From assembly GCA_017794825.1 (NCBI GenBank), contig CP051237.1, positions 248,001 through 312,000 of the forward strand: DNA of 64,000 nt. Direction: 5' to 3'. Positions 37,514 to 46,513 of this stretch are shown here, in pieces. The notes under the pieces are model-generated. The model was not told the DNA's origin. It saw nothing but the letters and a program-made list of their open reading frames with translations, and searched no databases. The position numbers and the translations under genes were made by a program. The stretch comes from Pararhizobium sp. (GTDB lineage Bacteria; Pseudomonadota; Alphaproteobacteria; Rhizobiales; Rhizobiaceae). How positions within the stretch are numbered: the stretch's first letter is position 1; each line of letters begins with the position of its first letter.

Positions 37514-39607
37514 ATGACACGACGCCTTACTGCGACTTTGATGATTTCAACCGCCTTTCTCGCCACATGCGAACCCGTTTCCGCGATGTCGCTGCTGGAA
37601 GACGTTCCGGTGCCAACGCCAAGGCCTACGCTGAACCGCAGCTTCGTGGCCGAAGAAGCATCGCCTTCCTACGAGACCACTTCGTCTATACCGCGCGCCG
37701 CCAATCCCGCAGCCGTCTCGCCGAAGCTGAAAGCCGGCCTGGATGCGTTGAAAGCGGATCAGATCGACAAGGCGCGCGCGACGCGCGACAGCCTGCCCCG
37801 CGGGTCGCTCGACAATCATATCCTGACCTGGGCGATCGCCGTATCGGGCGCCAAGGGCGTGCCCTCCGCAGACATCGCAGCGGCGTCCCGCGAACTGCAA
37901 GGCTGGCCGGGGCTGAACTCCCTGCGCGGCAATTCCGAAGAGGCGCTCTACGAGGAGTATCGCGACCGCAAGGCGACCGCGCGGCAGGTCATTGCAGCCT
38001 TCGGAAACTCGACGCCGGAAACGGTCGATGGCTCCATTGCGCTCGCCCGCGCGCTGCAGGCGACCGGCGATTCGAAGAAGGCGGCCAGCGTGATCGCCCG
38101 TCTCTGGCGCACGAAGGCGCTCGACCGGTCGACCGAGAACCTCGTGAAGTCCGAATTTTCCGGTCTGCTGACGCAGGCCGACCACAAGCGGCGCATGGAT
38201 ATGCTGCTGTACCGGGACCGCGTGTCCCAGGCTGAGAGGGTCGAGGACCTCGCCAAGGCCCAGTCGCTCTTCAAGGCCCGCGCCGGCCTCAGCCAGCGCA
38301 GCGGGAACACCGGAAAACTGCTCGACGCCGTTCATTCGAGTTGGCACGGCGACCCGCTCTATATCCACGCCCGCGCGAAATATTATCGTCAGGCGGACAA
38401 GTACGAGACCGCGGCGACCTGGCTTCTGAAAGCCCCGCGCAACGCCGACGCGCTGGTCGACACGCATGAATGGTGGACCGAGCAGCGCATCGTTTCCAGA
38501 TCCCTCGCAGAAAAGGGCGACTACCGGCTCGCCTACAAGGTCGCGTCTCATCACATGGCCACGGACGCCGGCGACTTTGTTGACGCCGAATGGCACGCCG
38601 GCTGGTACGCGCTGCGCGGTCTCAATGACGGAAAGACGGCGGCGCGCCATTTTCAGGCCGGGCTCGACCGTTCCGCCACGCCGCTTTCGAGATCGCGCTT
38701 CTTCTACTGGCTCGGCCGAGCGGCGGAGAAAGGCGGACCGGGCTCCGCCAATGCGCTGTTCGCCAAAGCCGCGGAATACCCCGGAACCTATTACGGCCAG
38801 CTTGCGTCGGCGAAACTGAACCGCAAGTCGATCCGGATCGACTACCCCTCTCCCACGCCGGCGGAACGCCAGAGGTTCTCGCAACGGGAATCCGTTCTCG
38901 CCATCAAACGCCTGAACGACGCCGGACACGGCTACCGGGCGACGAGGCTCTATCTGGCGCTCGCCGAAGAGCTCGACAGTCCGGGAGAAATCGCTTTGCT
39001 TACGGCGATGGCCGAACGCGAGGGCGATCATCGCATGTCCCTGCTCGTCGGAAAGGCCGCCTTCGCCCGGAATTCGGACGTCGCGGCGCTTGCCTTCCCG
39101 GTCGGCGTCATTCCCGCCAACGCCAATATCGGCGGTTCCGGAAAGGCGCTGGCCTACGCGATCGCCAGGCAGGAAAGCGCCTTCGATCCGGCTGCCGTCA
39201 GCGGCGCCAACGCGCGCGGCCTCCTGCAACTTTTGCCGTCGACGGCGAAGCTTGTGGCGCGCAAGCACGGCCTCTCCTACTCCGAATCGCGGCTCACCAC
39301 CGACGCCGCCTACAACGCCACGCTCGGCGCGCATTACCTTGGCGAGCACATATCCGATTTCAACGGCTCCTATATCCTGACCTTCGTCGCCTACAACGCC
39401 GGTCCGCGCCGCTCGACGGAATGGATCGAGCGTTTCGGCGATCCTCGCGGAAAGTCGATCGACGAGGTCGTGGACTGGGTCGAAAGCATTCCCTATCCCG
39501 AAACGCGCAACTACGTGCAGCGGGTGATGGAAAACTATCAGGTCTACAAGACCCGGCTGGGACAGGACGCAGATATTGTGAGCGATCTGCGATATGGCCG
39601 TCGCTGA
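37514..39607 (+). CDS. Soluble lytic murein transglycosylase, Slt type
   Basis: Periplasmic enzyme that cleaves peptidoglycan glycan strands with formation of 1,6-anhydromuramic acid. ATG 37514 starts a signal peptide (LTATLMISTAFLATCEPVSA). The long alpha-helical superhelix covers about residues 70-510 and the C-terminal catalytic domain has the glutamate in ARQESAFDP followed by NARGLLQLLPSTA, then VAYNAGPRR. At 697 residues it is a full-length Slt70-like protein. It is immediately upstream of the hydrolase/PP-loop/ATP-grasp run. Confidence 0.94.
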   Translation: MTRRLTATLMISTAFLATCEPVSAMSLLEDVPVPTPRPTLNRSFVAEEASPSYETTSSIPRAANPAAVSPKLKAGLDALKADQIDKARATRDSLPRGSLDNHILTWAIAVSGAKGVPSADIAAASRELQGWPGLNSLRGNSEEALYEEYRDRKATARQVIAAFGNSTPETVDGSIALARALQATGDSKKAASVIARLWRTKALDRSTENLVKSEFSGLLTQADHKRRMDMLLYRDRVSQAERVEDLAKAQSLFKARAGLSQRSGNTGKLLDAVHSSWHGDPLYIHARAKYYRQADKYETAATWLLKAPRNADALVDTHEWWTEQRIVSRSLAEKGDYRLAYKVASHHMATDAGDFVDAEWHAGWYALRGLNDGKTAARHFQAGLDRSATPLSRSRFFYWLGRAAEKGGPGSANALFAKAAEYPGTYYGQLASAKLNRKSIRIDYPSPTPAERQRFSQRESVLAIKRLNDAGHGYRATRLYLALAEELDSPGEIALLTAMAEREGDHRMSLLVGKAAFARNSDVAALAFPVGVIPANANIGGSGKALAYAIARQESAFDPAAVSGANARGLLQLLPSTAKLVARKHGLSYSESRLTTDAAYNATLGAHYLGEHISDFNGSYILTFVAYNAGPRRSTEWIERFGDPRGKSIDEVVDWVESIPYPETRNYVQRVMENYQVYKTRLGQDADIVSDLRYGRR

Positions 39608-39616
39608 GAAATTGTT

Positions 39617-39665
39617 CTATTCCCTTGGCGCCAGACAGCCAGTCTTTGAAGCCTGAGGGGAATAG
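39617..39665 (+). promoter_or_regulatory. Long-range hairpin ending at the hydrolase start codon
   Basis: CTATTCCC at 39617-39624 is the exact reverse complement of GGGAATAG at 39658-39665, the eight bases just before the ATG at 39666. The 3' arm lies in the purine-rich ribosome site (AGGGGAATAG). Folding would hide the ribosome site; it could equally act as a weak terminator after the lytic transglycosylase gene. Confidence 0.45.
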
Positions 39666-40571
39666 ATGCAAGCTGACACCGATAGCGGATACCAGTCCGT
39701 CACCTATTCGGCATCGGACGGATTGAGGCTTCACGCGCGTATTTACGGCCGGGACAATCCCGCTGCGAAAGACCGGCCGCCGCTCATCTGCCTGCCCGGA
39801 CTCACCCGCAACAGCGCGGATTTCCACCAGCTCGCCCTTATCGTCAGCACGCACGAGACGACGCCCCGGCGCGTTGTCTGCTTCGACTATCGCGGGCGCG
39901 GCGGCTCGGAGTGGGACAAGGACAAGACACACTACAACATCCTGACGGAAGCCGAAGACATCGTCTCCGGCTGTACCGCGCTCGACGTACCGCATGGCGT
40001 GTTCCTCGGAACCTCGCGCGGCGTGTTGATCATCATGGCGCTGGCGGCGACCCGCCCGGGCGCCATCAGGGCCGCCATATTCAACGACGCAGGGCCGGTA
40101 ATCGACGGCGAGGGTCTGGCGCAGATCATGAGTTATCACGATCACAGGTCCCAGCCGAACTCCATGGCCGACGCAGCGGCGATGATGAAGGAGGCGCATG
40201 GCAAATCCTTTCCGGTTCTGAGCGACGAAGACTGGCTCGACTACGCCGAGGCGACCTTCGTGGAGAAGGACGGCCGACTGGTCGGCAATTTCGATCCGGC
40301 GATCGCGGACATGTTGCGCGAGATCAATCTGAACGCGCCGTTGCCGACGATGTGGCCGCAATTCGACGGTCTCGGCGCCGTGCCCGTGATGACTTTGCGG
40401 GGGGAGCATTCGAAACTGCTTTCCGAGGAATCGGTCCGCCTGATGGCGGAAAGACATCCGGGCATGCGGTCGGTGGCGGTTCCCGGCCAGGGACATGCGC
40501 CGATCCTGCATCTGGGCGGGCTTCCGGAAACGATCATGACCTTTCTTGAATCCGTGCCGGACGCACATTGA
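39666..40571 (+). CDS. Alpha/beta-hydrolase fold protein
   Basis: Serine hydrolase of 301 residues. The nucleophile elbow is GTSRG (consensus GxSxG) in VFLGTSRGVLIIM near residue 120; the oxyanion region is ICLPGLTRNSADF, and the catalytic histidine is in GQGHAPIL close to the C-terminus. DYRGRGGSEWD is characteristic of esterase/lipase-like members. No signal peptide, so probably cytoplasmic. It is 58 bp after the transglycosylase and 35 bp before the PP-loop gene, so it may belong to that cluster. Confidence 0.88.
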   Translation: MQADTDSGYQSVTYSASDGLRLHARIYGRDNPAAKDRPPLICLPGLTRNSADFHQLALIVSTHETTPRRVVCFDYRGRGGSEWDKDKTHYNILTEAEDIVSGCTALDVPHGVFLGTSRGVLIIMALAATRPGAIRAAIFNDAGPVIDGEGLAQIMSYHDHRSQPNSMADAAAMMKEAHGKSFPVLSDEDWLDYAEATFVEKDGRLVGNFDPAIADMLREINLNAPLPTMWPQFDGLGAVPVMTLRGEHSKLLSEESVRLMAERHPGMRSVAVPGQGHAPILHLGGLPETIMTFLESVPDAH

Positions 40572-40606
40572 ACAGGCCGGACGGACGCCTATAAAAGCAT
40601 GGCAGA

Positions 40607-41791
40607 ATGCCGATCGGGATCGACCACGTGTTACCGCCACTGAACTTGTCCTTCGAGGGACCGGACGCCCCCTCCGATCGGGTCGACGTCAGCTTTGCGT
40701 GGGGCGATGCGCGCCGGAAAACCTACTTTTCCTGCCCCGGTCATCGTCTGCAAAAAAGCGGCGACGCGTTGTTCTGCCTCGGCCTCGCGCCGGCCATGGA
40801 AATCGGCGTCGATCTTAACATCCACAGTCCCGTCGACCAGACGCTTCTGGATAACGGCGACAAGATCCAGGACCTGCTCTGCCACTGGTACCCGGGATAC
40901 AGGCCCATCAGGGTTCTGGCGGAAGCGACGACCCGCCAATACTCGAACGACCGCGGCAGCGGCGTTTTCTACTCCGGCGGCGTCGACTCGTCCTATTCGC
41001 TGGCGGACGCGAGCGATCGTCTCGACGCGCTGGTGACGCTCGTCGGCGCCGATGTCGACGTCGACGACACGCGCCAGGCCGACCATCTCGACGGGGTGGT
41101 GAGGCAAGTCGGCGCCCGGCACGGACTGGAGCCGTTTATCGTCCACACGGATATCCGCCGTGTATCGGACCGGCTGATCGGATGGGTCGAATATCACGGC
41201 GCGCTGCTCGCCGCCGTCAGGCATATGCTCGCCGACCGCCTCGAAAACCAGCTTATCGCCTCTTCGGCGGACGAATCCTCCTGGAACCGGCGATGGGGTT
41301 CGCACCCGGCGCTCGACCCGCTCTACGGGACGCCGGGCGCCCGCATCGAACATCATGGCCTGGTCGACCGGTTGACCAAGGTGGCGAGAATCATCGATGA
41401 CCCTGTCCTGATGTCCAATCTCAGGGTCTGCGACTATTCGGTCGACAATTGCGGGGTTTGCGAGGACTGCACCTTCATGCTGTTGGCGCTCGACGTGCTC
41501 GATGCGTTCGACCGCGCCCCGACGTTCAGCCGGGCGCCCGTCGATCCGGCGCGGGTGCGCGTGACCGGTGAAGGATCGATATCGGATCTGACCAAACTCC
41601 GGCAGGCGTTCATCGAGCGAAAGCCTTCTTCGCCGGCAGTGGACTATCTGACAGAGGCCTTTGCGCGATACGACAGGGAAAAGCGGATCCGGCGCTGGGC
41701 CCCGCATCACGAATGGCACAGGAAATTCAAGCGTTTCAAGCGACAACAGCGCTATCGCGTCGCCGGGCGCGGAGGAGACGGCAAGGCGTGA
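40607..41791 (+). CDS. PP-loop ATP-pyrophosphatase of unknown specificity
   Basis: N-type ATP-pyrophosphatase domain: the PP-loop FYSGGVDSSYSL (SGGVDSS at residues 123-129) predicts AMP-forming activation of a substrate carboxyl or carbonyl for amide or thio transfer. A cysteine cluster C275-x6-C282-x2-C285-x2-C288 (CDYSVDNCGVCEDC) recalls the zinc site of QueC-type enzymes. Residues 1-115 form an N-terminal domain I do not recognise. It is 394 residues; its TGA overlaps the GTG of the ATP-grasp gene. It is neither a clear QueC, asparagine synthetase nor NAD synthetase. Confidence 0.85.
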   Translation: MPIGIDHVLPPLNLSFEGPDAPSDRVDVSFAWGDARRKTYFSCPGHRLQKSGDALFCLGLAPAMEIGVDLNIHSPVDQTLLDNGDKIQDLLCHWYPGYRPIRVLAEATTRQYSNDRGSGVFYSGGVDSSYSLADASDRLDALVTLVGADVDVDDTRQADHLDGVVRQVGARHGLEPFIVHTDIRRVSDRLIGWVEYHGALLAAVRHMLADRLENQLIASSADESSWNRRWGSHPALDPLYGTPGARIEHHGLVDRLTKVARIIDDPVLMSNLRVCDYSVDNCGVCEDCTFMLLALDVLDAFDRAPTFSRAPVDPARVRVTGEGSISDLTKLRQAFIERKPSSPAVDYLTEAFARYDREKRIRRWAPHHEWHRKFKRFKRQQRYRVAGRGGDGKA

Positions 41792-43041
41792 CCCGGTCAT
41801 CGGAGGAAAGGATGCGGCGTATCTTCGGAGAAGGCGTGTTCATCGCGCCGAGACTCATGGAGGAGATGAGCGAGTGGGTCATCGATGACCTGAACACCAT
41901 CGAATTCATGACGGCTGGCCTTGTGGCCGTGGCGGACGACGTGCCGATGCTTGTTCACGAATCGACGATGTCGCCCGACAGCCAGTCCGCCATGCGTGAC
42001 TGCGGCCTCGGCATCGGCGAGAACGTCATCACCTACAGGAACCGTCAGGACTATATCGAGCAGGTGACGGCGATGTCGGCTTCGGGACTGAAGCCGGTTT
42101 TCCAGCACGCCAACCCGCCGGGCGTGTTTGAGGCGTGCGATCCGGCGATCCGCGACGAAACGATCCGCTTTGTCAACGACAAGTCCAATCTCGACGAACT
42201 GGCGGGTGACAGCGGCGCGCCGGCCCGCAGGATACTCGAACCGTTCGACGAGGCAGCAGTGCTGGCGCTGAAGACGCCGACGGTCCTGAAGGTGGCGACG
42301 GACAAACCCAATGGCGGCGCTGCCGACGTCGCGATCTGCAGGAAAAGACGCCACCTGCCCCGGGCCTACAAAAAATTTTCCAACGCCGATCGCATCATTG
42401 TCGAAGACTATATTCAGGCAGCTGCAAACTGGAGTGTGCGATATGAAATTCCGCGCGCCGCGCCACCCCGATCTTCCGGCCACAGCACACAGATCTGCAT
42501 GCGGAACGGCGTCCATGTCGGCAATCTGGTTCGAGCTGGAGAGGCTCCCCCGGCCGCGGTTCTTGACCTTGCGCGCACCGTCGCCGAGGCGGGCCGTGAA
42601 CGCGGCTATTTCGGTCTGGCCGGTTTCGACATACTGGTCGATCGCGCCGGTCGCGCCTGGGTGATCGACCTGAACTTCCGGATGACGTCGAGCTCCGCCT
42701 TCGGTTATCTGTTCGACGCGTTGGCGGTACCGCGCGGAATGACCTGCGGCAGGCTGGCGTTCTGTTTCATCGATCATGGTCTGTCCGCCTTTCTTGCCCG
42801 GTGCCGCCCGGCGTTCGACGCTGGCTGGCTGGTTCCCGTCTCGACATTCGACCCGGAATTTGGAGAGGCCGAGCCCGGCCAGGCGCGCTGCCGGATGATG
42901 ATCATGGGCCGCGACGAAGCCGATCTGGTTCGCAACGAACGCCGGCTGGAATCCCTTGGCGCCGAATTTCACCCGCTTCGAAAGCGGCCGTTCTGGCGGA
43001 CGATTCTGCCCTCCTCCCTGTTCCGCGCTTCGTCTTTCTGA
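41788..43041 (+). CDS. ATP-grasp ligase-like protein
   Basis: Predicted carboxylate-amine (or thiol) ligase acting through an acyl-phosphate. The ATP-grasp elements are TVLKVATDKPNGGAADVAI (phosphate-binding loop region), DRIIVEDYIQAAANWSVRYE (ATP-binding strand with the adenine-side acid) and GFDILVDRAGRAWVIDLNFR, with metal-binding D and N near residue 300. GTG at 41788 overlaps the previous stop by 4 bp and has GGAGGAG upstream, giving 417 residues; ATG 41812 is an alternative. Coupling to the PP-loop gene implies a joint pathway. Confidence 0.85.
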   Translation: MTRSSEERMRRIFGEGVFIAPRLMEEMSEWVIDDLNTIEFMTAGLVAVADDVPMLVHESTMSPDSQSAMRDCGLGIGENVITYRNRQDYIEQVTAMSASGLKPVFQHANPPGVFEACDPAIRDETIRFVNDKSNLDELAGDSGAPARRILEPFDEAAVLALKTPTVLKVATDKPNGGAADVAICRKRRHLPRAYKKFSNADRIIVEDYIQAAANWSVRYEIPRAAPPRSSGHSTQICMRNGVHVGNLVRAGEAPPAAVLDLARTVAEAGRERGYFGLAGFDILVDRAGRAWVIDLNFRMTSSSAFGYLFDALAVPRGMTCGRLAFCFIDHGLSAFLARCRPAFDAGWLVPVSTFDPEFGEAEPGQARCRMMIMGRDEADLVRNERRLESLGAEFHPLRKRPFWRTILPSSLFRASSF

Positions 43042-43054
43042 TAGCCACGTGCAG

Positions 43055-44095
43055 ATGGATCTGACCGTCGACATCATCCGCAACCAGCAGGCGCTGGAAG
43101 AGCTTCGTCCCGAATGGGACGACCTCCACGCACGGTGTGACGCCAAGGCGTTTTTCAACGACCATCGCGCCGTGATGCTGAACTGGGCGCGCCACCGGAA
43201 GGCGCGCGCAAATTCGCTGCACATTGTCACCATGCGACAGGCAGGCGGGCTCGTCTTTGCCGCGCCGATGATTCAGCAGCGCGACCGTATCGGCACATCG
43301 ACGATGAAATGGCTGACGTCGCTGACGCCGCTCTATGACGACGTTCTGCTTGCGCCGGAAGCCGATGTCGAGGCGATAGCGGATCAGTTCGCCAAACATG
43401 TCCGCTCCGTACCGTTCGCCCGAAAGCTCAAGGTTTCGATCGTGCGTGAGGATTCCCGTCTCAATGCGATCCTGTCCCGCATGGGACCCGTCGACACAAG
43501 CGAACATCCGGCGCTCGAAGCCGACCTCGCCGGCTATGCCGATCGGGACGCCTATTTCGCCGACAAACCGTCGAAAAGCCGCAAGCGCTACCGGCTCTAT
43601 CTCAACAGGCTGTCTCAACTCGGCGAAACGAAATTCACCGTGCACGATGCGGATTCCGACATTAATTCGGAGATTTCCTGGATATTCGACGTCAAGCGCG
43701 ACTGGGCCATTGAACGCACCAACAACAAGGGCTGGATATCCCAGCCGGAAACAGAACAATGGTTTCAGTCCTTCAGCGAAGCGTTGCCTGACAATTCCCG
43801 GGTGCTGACCCTGACCTGCGGCGACAAACGGGTCGTCTCGGCGTTGTTCTACGTTCACCGGAATACGCTTTTCGGCTCGAAGATCGCCTACGACCCGGAA
43901 TTCTCGCATGCGTCGCCGGGCCTGCTTCTCATGGTCGAGCTCTGCCGCGTGGCGATCGACCTCGGAACATGCCGCGTCGACATCATGACGGGCGATTCGA
44001 GCTGGAAGAGGCGCTTTGCAACCTTCTCTGTTCCGATCAACAGCTATCGCCTGTCTCTTGACCCATGGCGGCTCCAAGACAAGAAATGGATCTGA
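43055..44095 (+). CDS. GNAT/FemAB-like acyltransferase (CelD/BioF2-like)
   Basis: A 346-residue protein with the two-lobe GNAT architecture of the CelD/BcsL and FemAB-related group, whose members transfer acyl or aminoacyl groups to cell-envelope or polysaccharide targets. Recognisable are the N-terminal EWDDLHARCDAKAFFNDHRAV segment, the SKSRKRYRLYLNRL helix (about residue 170) and the C-terminal acyl-CoA site region LLMVELCRVAIDLGTCRVDI, then GDSSWKRRFA. It starts 13 bp after the ATP-grasp stop. Donor and acceptor are unknown. Confidence 0.82.
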   Translation: MDLTVDIIRNQQALEELRPEWDDLHARCDAKAFFNDHRAVMLNWARHRKARANSLHIVTMRQAGGLVFAAPMIQQRDRIGTSTMKWLTSLTPLYDDVLLAPEADVEAIADQFAKHVRSVPFARKLKVSIVREDSRLNAILSRMGPVDTSEHPALEADLAGYADRDAYFADKPSKSRKRYRLYLNRLSQLGETKFTVHDADSDINSEISWIFDVKRDWAIERTNNKGWISQPETEQWFQSFSEALPDNSRVLTLTCGDKRVVSALFYVHRNTLFGSKIAYDPEFSHASPGLLLMVELCRVAIDLGTCRVDIMTGDSSWKRRFATFSVPINSYRLSLDPWRLQDKKWI

Positions 44096-44114
44096 ACGCG
44101 ACGCCGGCCGACAA

Positions 44115-45188
44115 TCAGACGAAGCGGCTGGTCGTGATGCTGAACCAGCCGAGAAACTGTTCCGGCGCCTTGTGAATGCCCTCCAGCATGTAATCGCGGG
44201 CCTTCAACGCCAGCATCGCCATCGTCTCGTAGTCACGACTTTTCCCGGGCGGCGCCTTTCTCGCCTGGCCGTTCAACGCCGGGCTGAAATCGGCGCGATA
44301 ACTCCTGAACGGCTCCGTCTCTATGGCGTTCATCGCATGAAGCGGCGTTCCGCGCCGCGTCGCGATGGAAAGCGCAGTGGTCGCCATGCTCACATAGGCG
44401 CCTTCGACCAACGGAACTTCCACGAAGCTGCTGCCCGCAAACGAATTATTGGTAATGACGATCAGCGCGCCGTCGTCCAGCAGCTTCAGTATTTTTCTCG
44501 TGACGGCCGCGCCGTCATCCCTGTCGAAAATAAGACGATCCGCCAGATACCGGTCTTCCGCCGACAGGACGACCTTGTTGAGCGTGCGTATTCCGAAGGA
44601 GGAGTGAGAAAACCCGTGCTGCTCGACGCTGATCTGTACGGGTTTGAGGCCTTCGTTCCAGAGCACGCGCTTGCCGAACAGCGTCTGCGTCGCGAATTGA
44701 TTGGCCCATAAAATCGCGCCCTTGCCGGCTTTCAGCGACGACTTGACGTGTTCCAGCCCCTGTGACGACAGGTCCAATGATCGCTTGCCACGGGTGAATT
44801 CCGCTGTAATCGTGAGCCGGCGTCGCATCTGATGCGCGCGCCAGTCTTCATGAAGTTTGCGGACCTGATCCGCATCTCGCATGTCCAGGATCGCCGCAGC
44901 CCTGATGGCGAGAGACTCCAGTTGCTTGCGCCTCGACTTTGCGAGACGTAATCGCGCCGCGCCGTCGCAATAGGCGCTCCAGGCGGAATGCGGAGCAAAG
45001 GCGGACACCGCGAAAGCGCCGCCCATCGAAAGGATTTCCCTGACGTCGCTTTCAGCAAAGCGTCTGCGATGCGCTTCGGCCTGCGCTATCCGGACGAAGA
45101 AATCAGCTGTCTCGCCATTGTCCCCCGCATTGACGGAAGCAATCTTCCTGAAACTGAAATAGTCGGATTTCCGTGTTTCCCGCGTCAC
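44115..45188 (-). CDS. LpxL/HtrB-like acyltransferase of unknown substrate
   Basis: Resembles lysophospholipid/lipid A acyltransferases: an activating-type strand GAILWANQFATQTLFG around residue 160, GALIVITNNSFAGSSFVEVPL around 250, then SMATTALSIATRRGTPLHAMN as in LpxL after its FxGxxxxxxxG region. The usual N-terminal membrane helix and a canonical H-x4-D/E motif are not obvious, so the activity may be altered. GTG at 45188 follows AAAGGAAG. It converges on the GNAT gene and, without the insert to its right, would be divergent from the acyl-CoA ligase gene. Confidence 0.7.
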   Translation of the reverse strand: MTRETRKSDYFSFRKIASVNAGDNGETADFFVRIAQAEAHRRRFAESDVREILSMGGAFAVSAFAPHSAWSAYCDGAARLRLAKSRRKQLESLAIRAAAILDMRDADQVRKLHEDWRAHQMRRRLTITAEFTRGKRSLDLSSQGLEHVKSSLKAGKGAILWANQFATQTLFGKRVLWNEGLKPVQISVEQHGFSHSSFGIRTLNKVVLSAEDRYLADRLIFDRDDGAAVTRKILKLLDDGALIVITNNSFAGSSFVEVPLVEGAYVSMATTALSIATRRGTPLHAMNAIETEPFRSYRADFSPALNGQARKAPPGKSRDYETMAMLALKARDYMLEGIHKAPEQFLGWFSITTSRFV

Positions 45189-46269
45189 TCAATACTTCCT
45201 TTGTCGTCACTATCCGTGGGTAACGGCTGATTGGTCCGGCATTGCGGCAGTCTTGCAAATTCACGGTTTTCAGATTTACGTCAAAATCGACAAATTTGAT
45301 AATTCGTTTTCTACCGGTGGTCCTGATCCGGGGTCCAACGGGCGCCTCTCGCGCCCAACAGACCTTGATGCGCCCCCAGGGAGCCGCGGTTTTCCGGAAA
45401 TCGGTCGTCGATCGGATGGCTGTCACTGGTCGCTGGCATGGCGTCAAGGCGTGCTCAAGGCCACGGACCGCGCGATGCACGCCGGGCGAAGGGCCGGAAA
45501 ACCGTCTTTCCTTCGACAACGAACGGCCAGGGTGCCGGCTTGGGCATGCGTTCGAATCAAAAACATCACTTATGTATCTGTTTTTATTTGGTATTTCAGG
45601 TTTTACCGCGGATTTTCCGGATCTGGCTTCGTTTCGGGATTCCGTCTTTTTCGGCGCTTCGGCAATCTGGGTTTGTTTCGGGAATCCGTGATTTTGCGGC
45701 TCGTCCGGCGTGACCGGCGGCGGGGCTTCGGCTTCATCGGGGCATGCGATCCAGGCATTGAACGCCTTTTTCCGCCGCGCGCGGGCTTCGTTGCGGTAGC
45801 GCCGCAGCAGCCGTGCGGGATCTTCCAAGCGGCGCGCGGTACGCGGGTCGAAGAGCGCGGTGATGAGGCGCATCACCAGACGGTCTTCCGACCGAGTGAG
45901 GCTTTCGCCCGCGAGCGCGCGCTTTACCAGCTCCGCGTCACTGCAATGGTCGGGATAGGGATCGCCCGTGTTCACGCCGGCCTCGAAATTGCTCAGCGCG
46001 CGTTGGCAGACCTCAAGCCGGGCTTCGGCTTCAGCCAGCGCCAGAGCGCGAAAGCTGCGTTCAGTGCAGGGAATGAATTCCGCGAGCGTCAGGTCGGGCC
46101 GGCCGAGAATGATGCGGAGCCACAGGCCGACGCGCGCCGGCTGAGGCTTCGCGGTCGCGCCGTGCTTGCGGGCGTTGCCCGCGGCGGCGGCCATGCCGGC
46201 CGGCGTTCTGGGGCCCGTGCTGTTGCCGGCGTTCGCCTGGTTGCGCTGGATGATGTGGTCGGCTGTCAC
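45103..46269 (-). CDS. Hypothetical protein with GPRTPxG...NARKHG motif
   Basis: Starts at GTG 46269 behind GGAGG. The N-terminus carries NSTGPRTPAG and AAAAGNARKHG, a motif of a widespread but uncharacterised alphaproteobacterial protein type. Residues 1-165 look like that family (helical, Arg/Ala rich, RLLRRYRNEARARRK). The rest, about residues 170-388, is low in order, with a codon pattern that looks like read-through of non-coding DNA. The C-terminal 86 bp overlap the start of the LpxL-like gene in another frame, and the frame also crosses the left direct repeat. The true ancestral end was probably earlier. Confidence 0.6.
   Translation of the reverse strand: MTADHIIQRNQANAGNSTGPRTPAGMAAAAGNARKHGATAKPQPARVGLWLRIILGRPDLTLAEFIPCTERSFRALALAEAEARLEVCQRALSNFEAGVNTGDPYPDHCSDAELVKRALAGESLTRSEDRLVMRLITALFDPRTARRLEDPARLLRRYRNEARARRKKAFNAWIACPDEAEAPPPVTPDEPQNHGFPKQTQIAEAPKKTESRNEARSGKSAVKPEIPNKNRYISDVFDSNACPSRHPGRSLSKERRFSGPSPGVHRAVRGLEHALTPCQRPVTAIRSTTDFRKTAAPWGRIKVCWAREAPVGPRIRTTGRKRIIKFVDFDVNLKTVNLQDCRNAGPISRYPRIVTTKEVLSDAGNTEIRLFQFQEDCFRQCGGQWRDS
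45202..45239 (+). repeat. Left copy of imperfect 38-bp direct repeat bounding the insert
   Basis: Identical to 49087-49124 at 33 of 38 positions, same orientation. It lies directly upstream of the ribosome site of the LpxL-like gene. A second weak match continues at about 45281-45315 versus 49180-49206. The two copies enclose the hypothetical genes at 45.2-49.1 kb. Confidence 0.6.
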
Positions 46270-46513
46270 GGCGCCTCCGGATCACGGCCGGATGACTGGT
46301 ATGACAGGGTCTGAAGATTGGAAATCACTGTGTCGCCTTGTCGTGATTTTGGGCGGGATTTGTAGCACGGATAGCGCGGAAACGCAAGACATTGTTCTTG
46401 CTTTGTTCCAAATTGGAAGCTTGGCCTTGGTAGGTTGATGTAGAAACGATGTCTGCTAACTCCACACCTTATAACCCACTTCCAACAGCAGCTTTCCATC
46501 TCTGCATATTTTT

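Noticed and set aside
37547..39349. 600-codon open frame on the minus strand.
   Set aside because: Exactly antisense to the lytic transglycosylase gene, which has signal peptide and catalytic motifs; the opposite frame has arginine/glycine-rich GC-strand composition and no domains.
41797..43233. 478-codon minus-strand frame opposite the ATP-grasp gene.
   Set aside because: Arg/His/Gly-rich shadow frame; the plus strand has a coupled start with ribosome site and ATP-grasp motifs.
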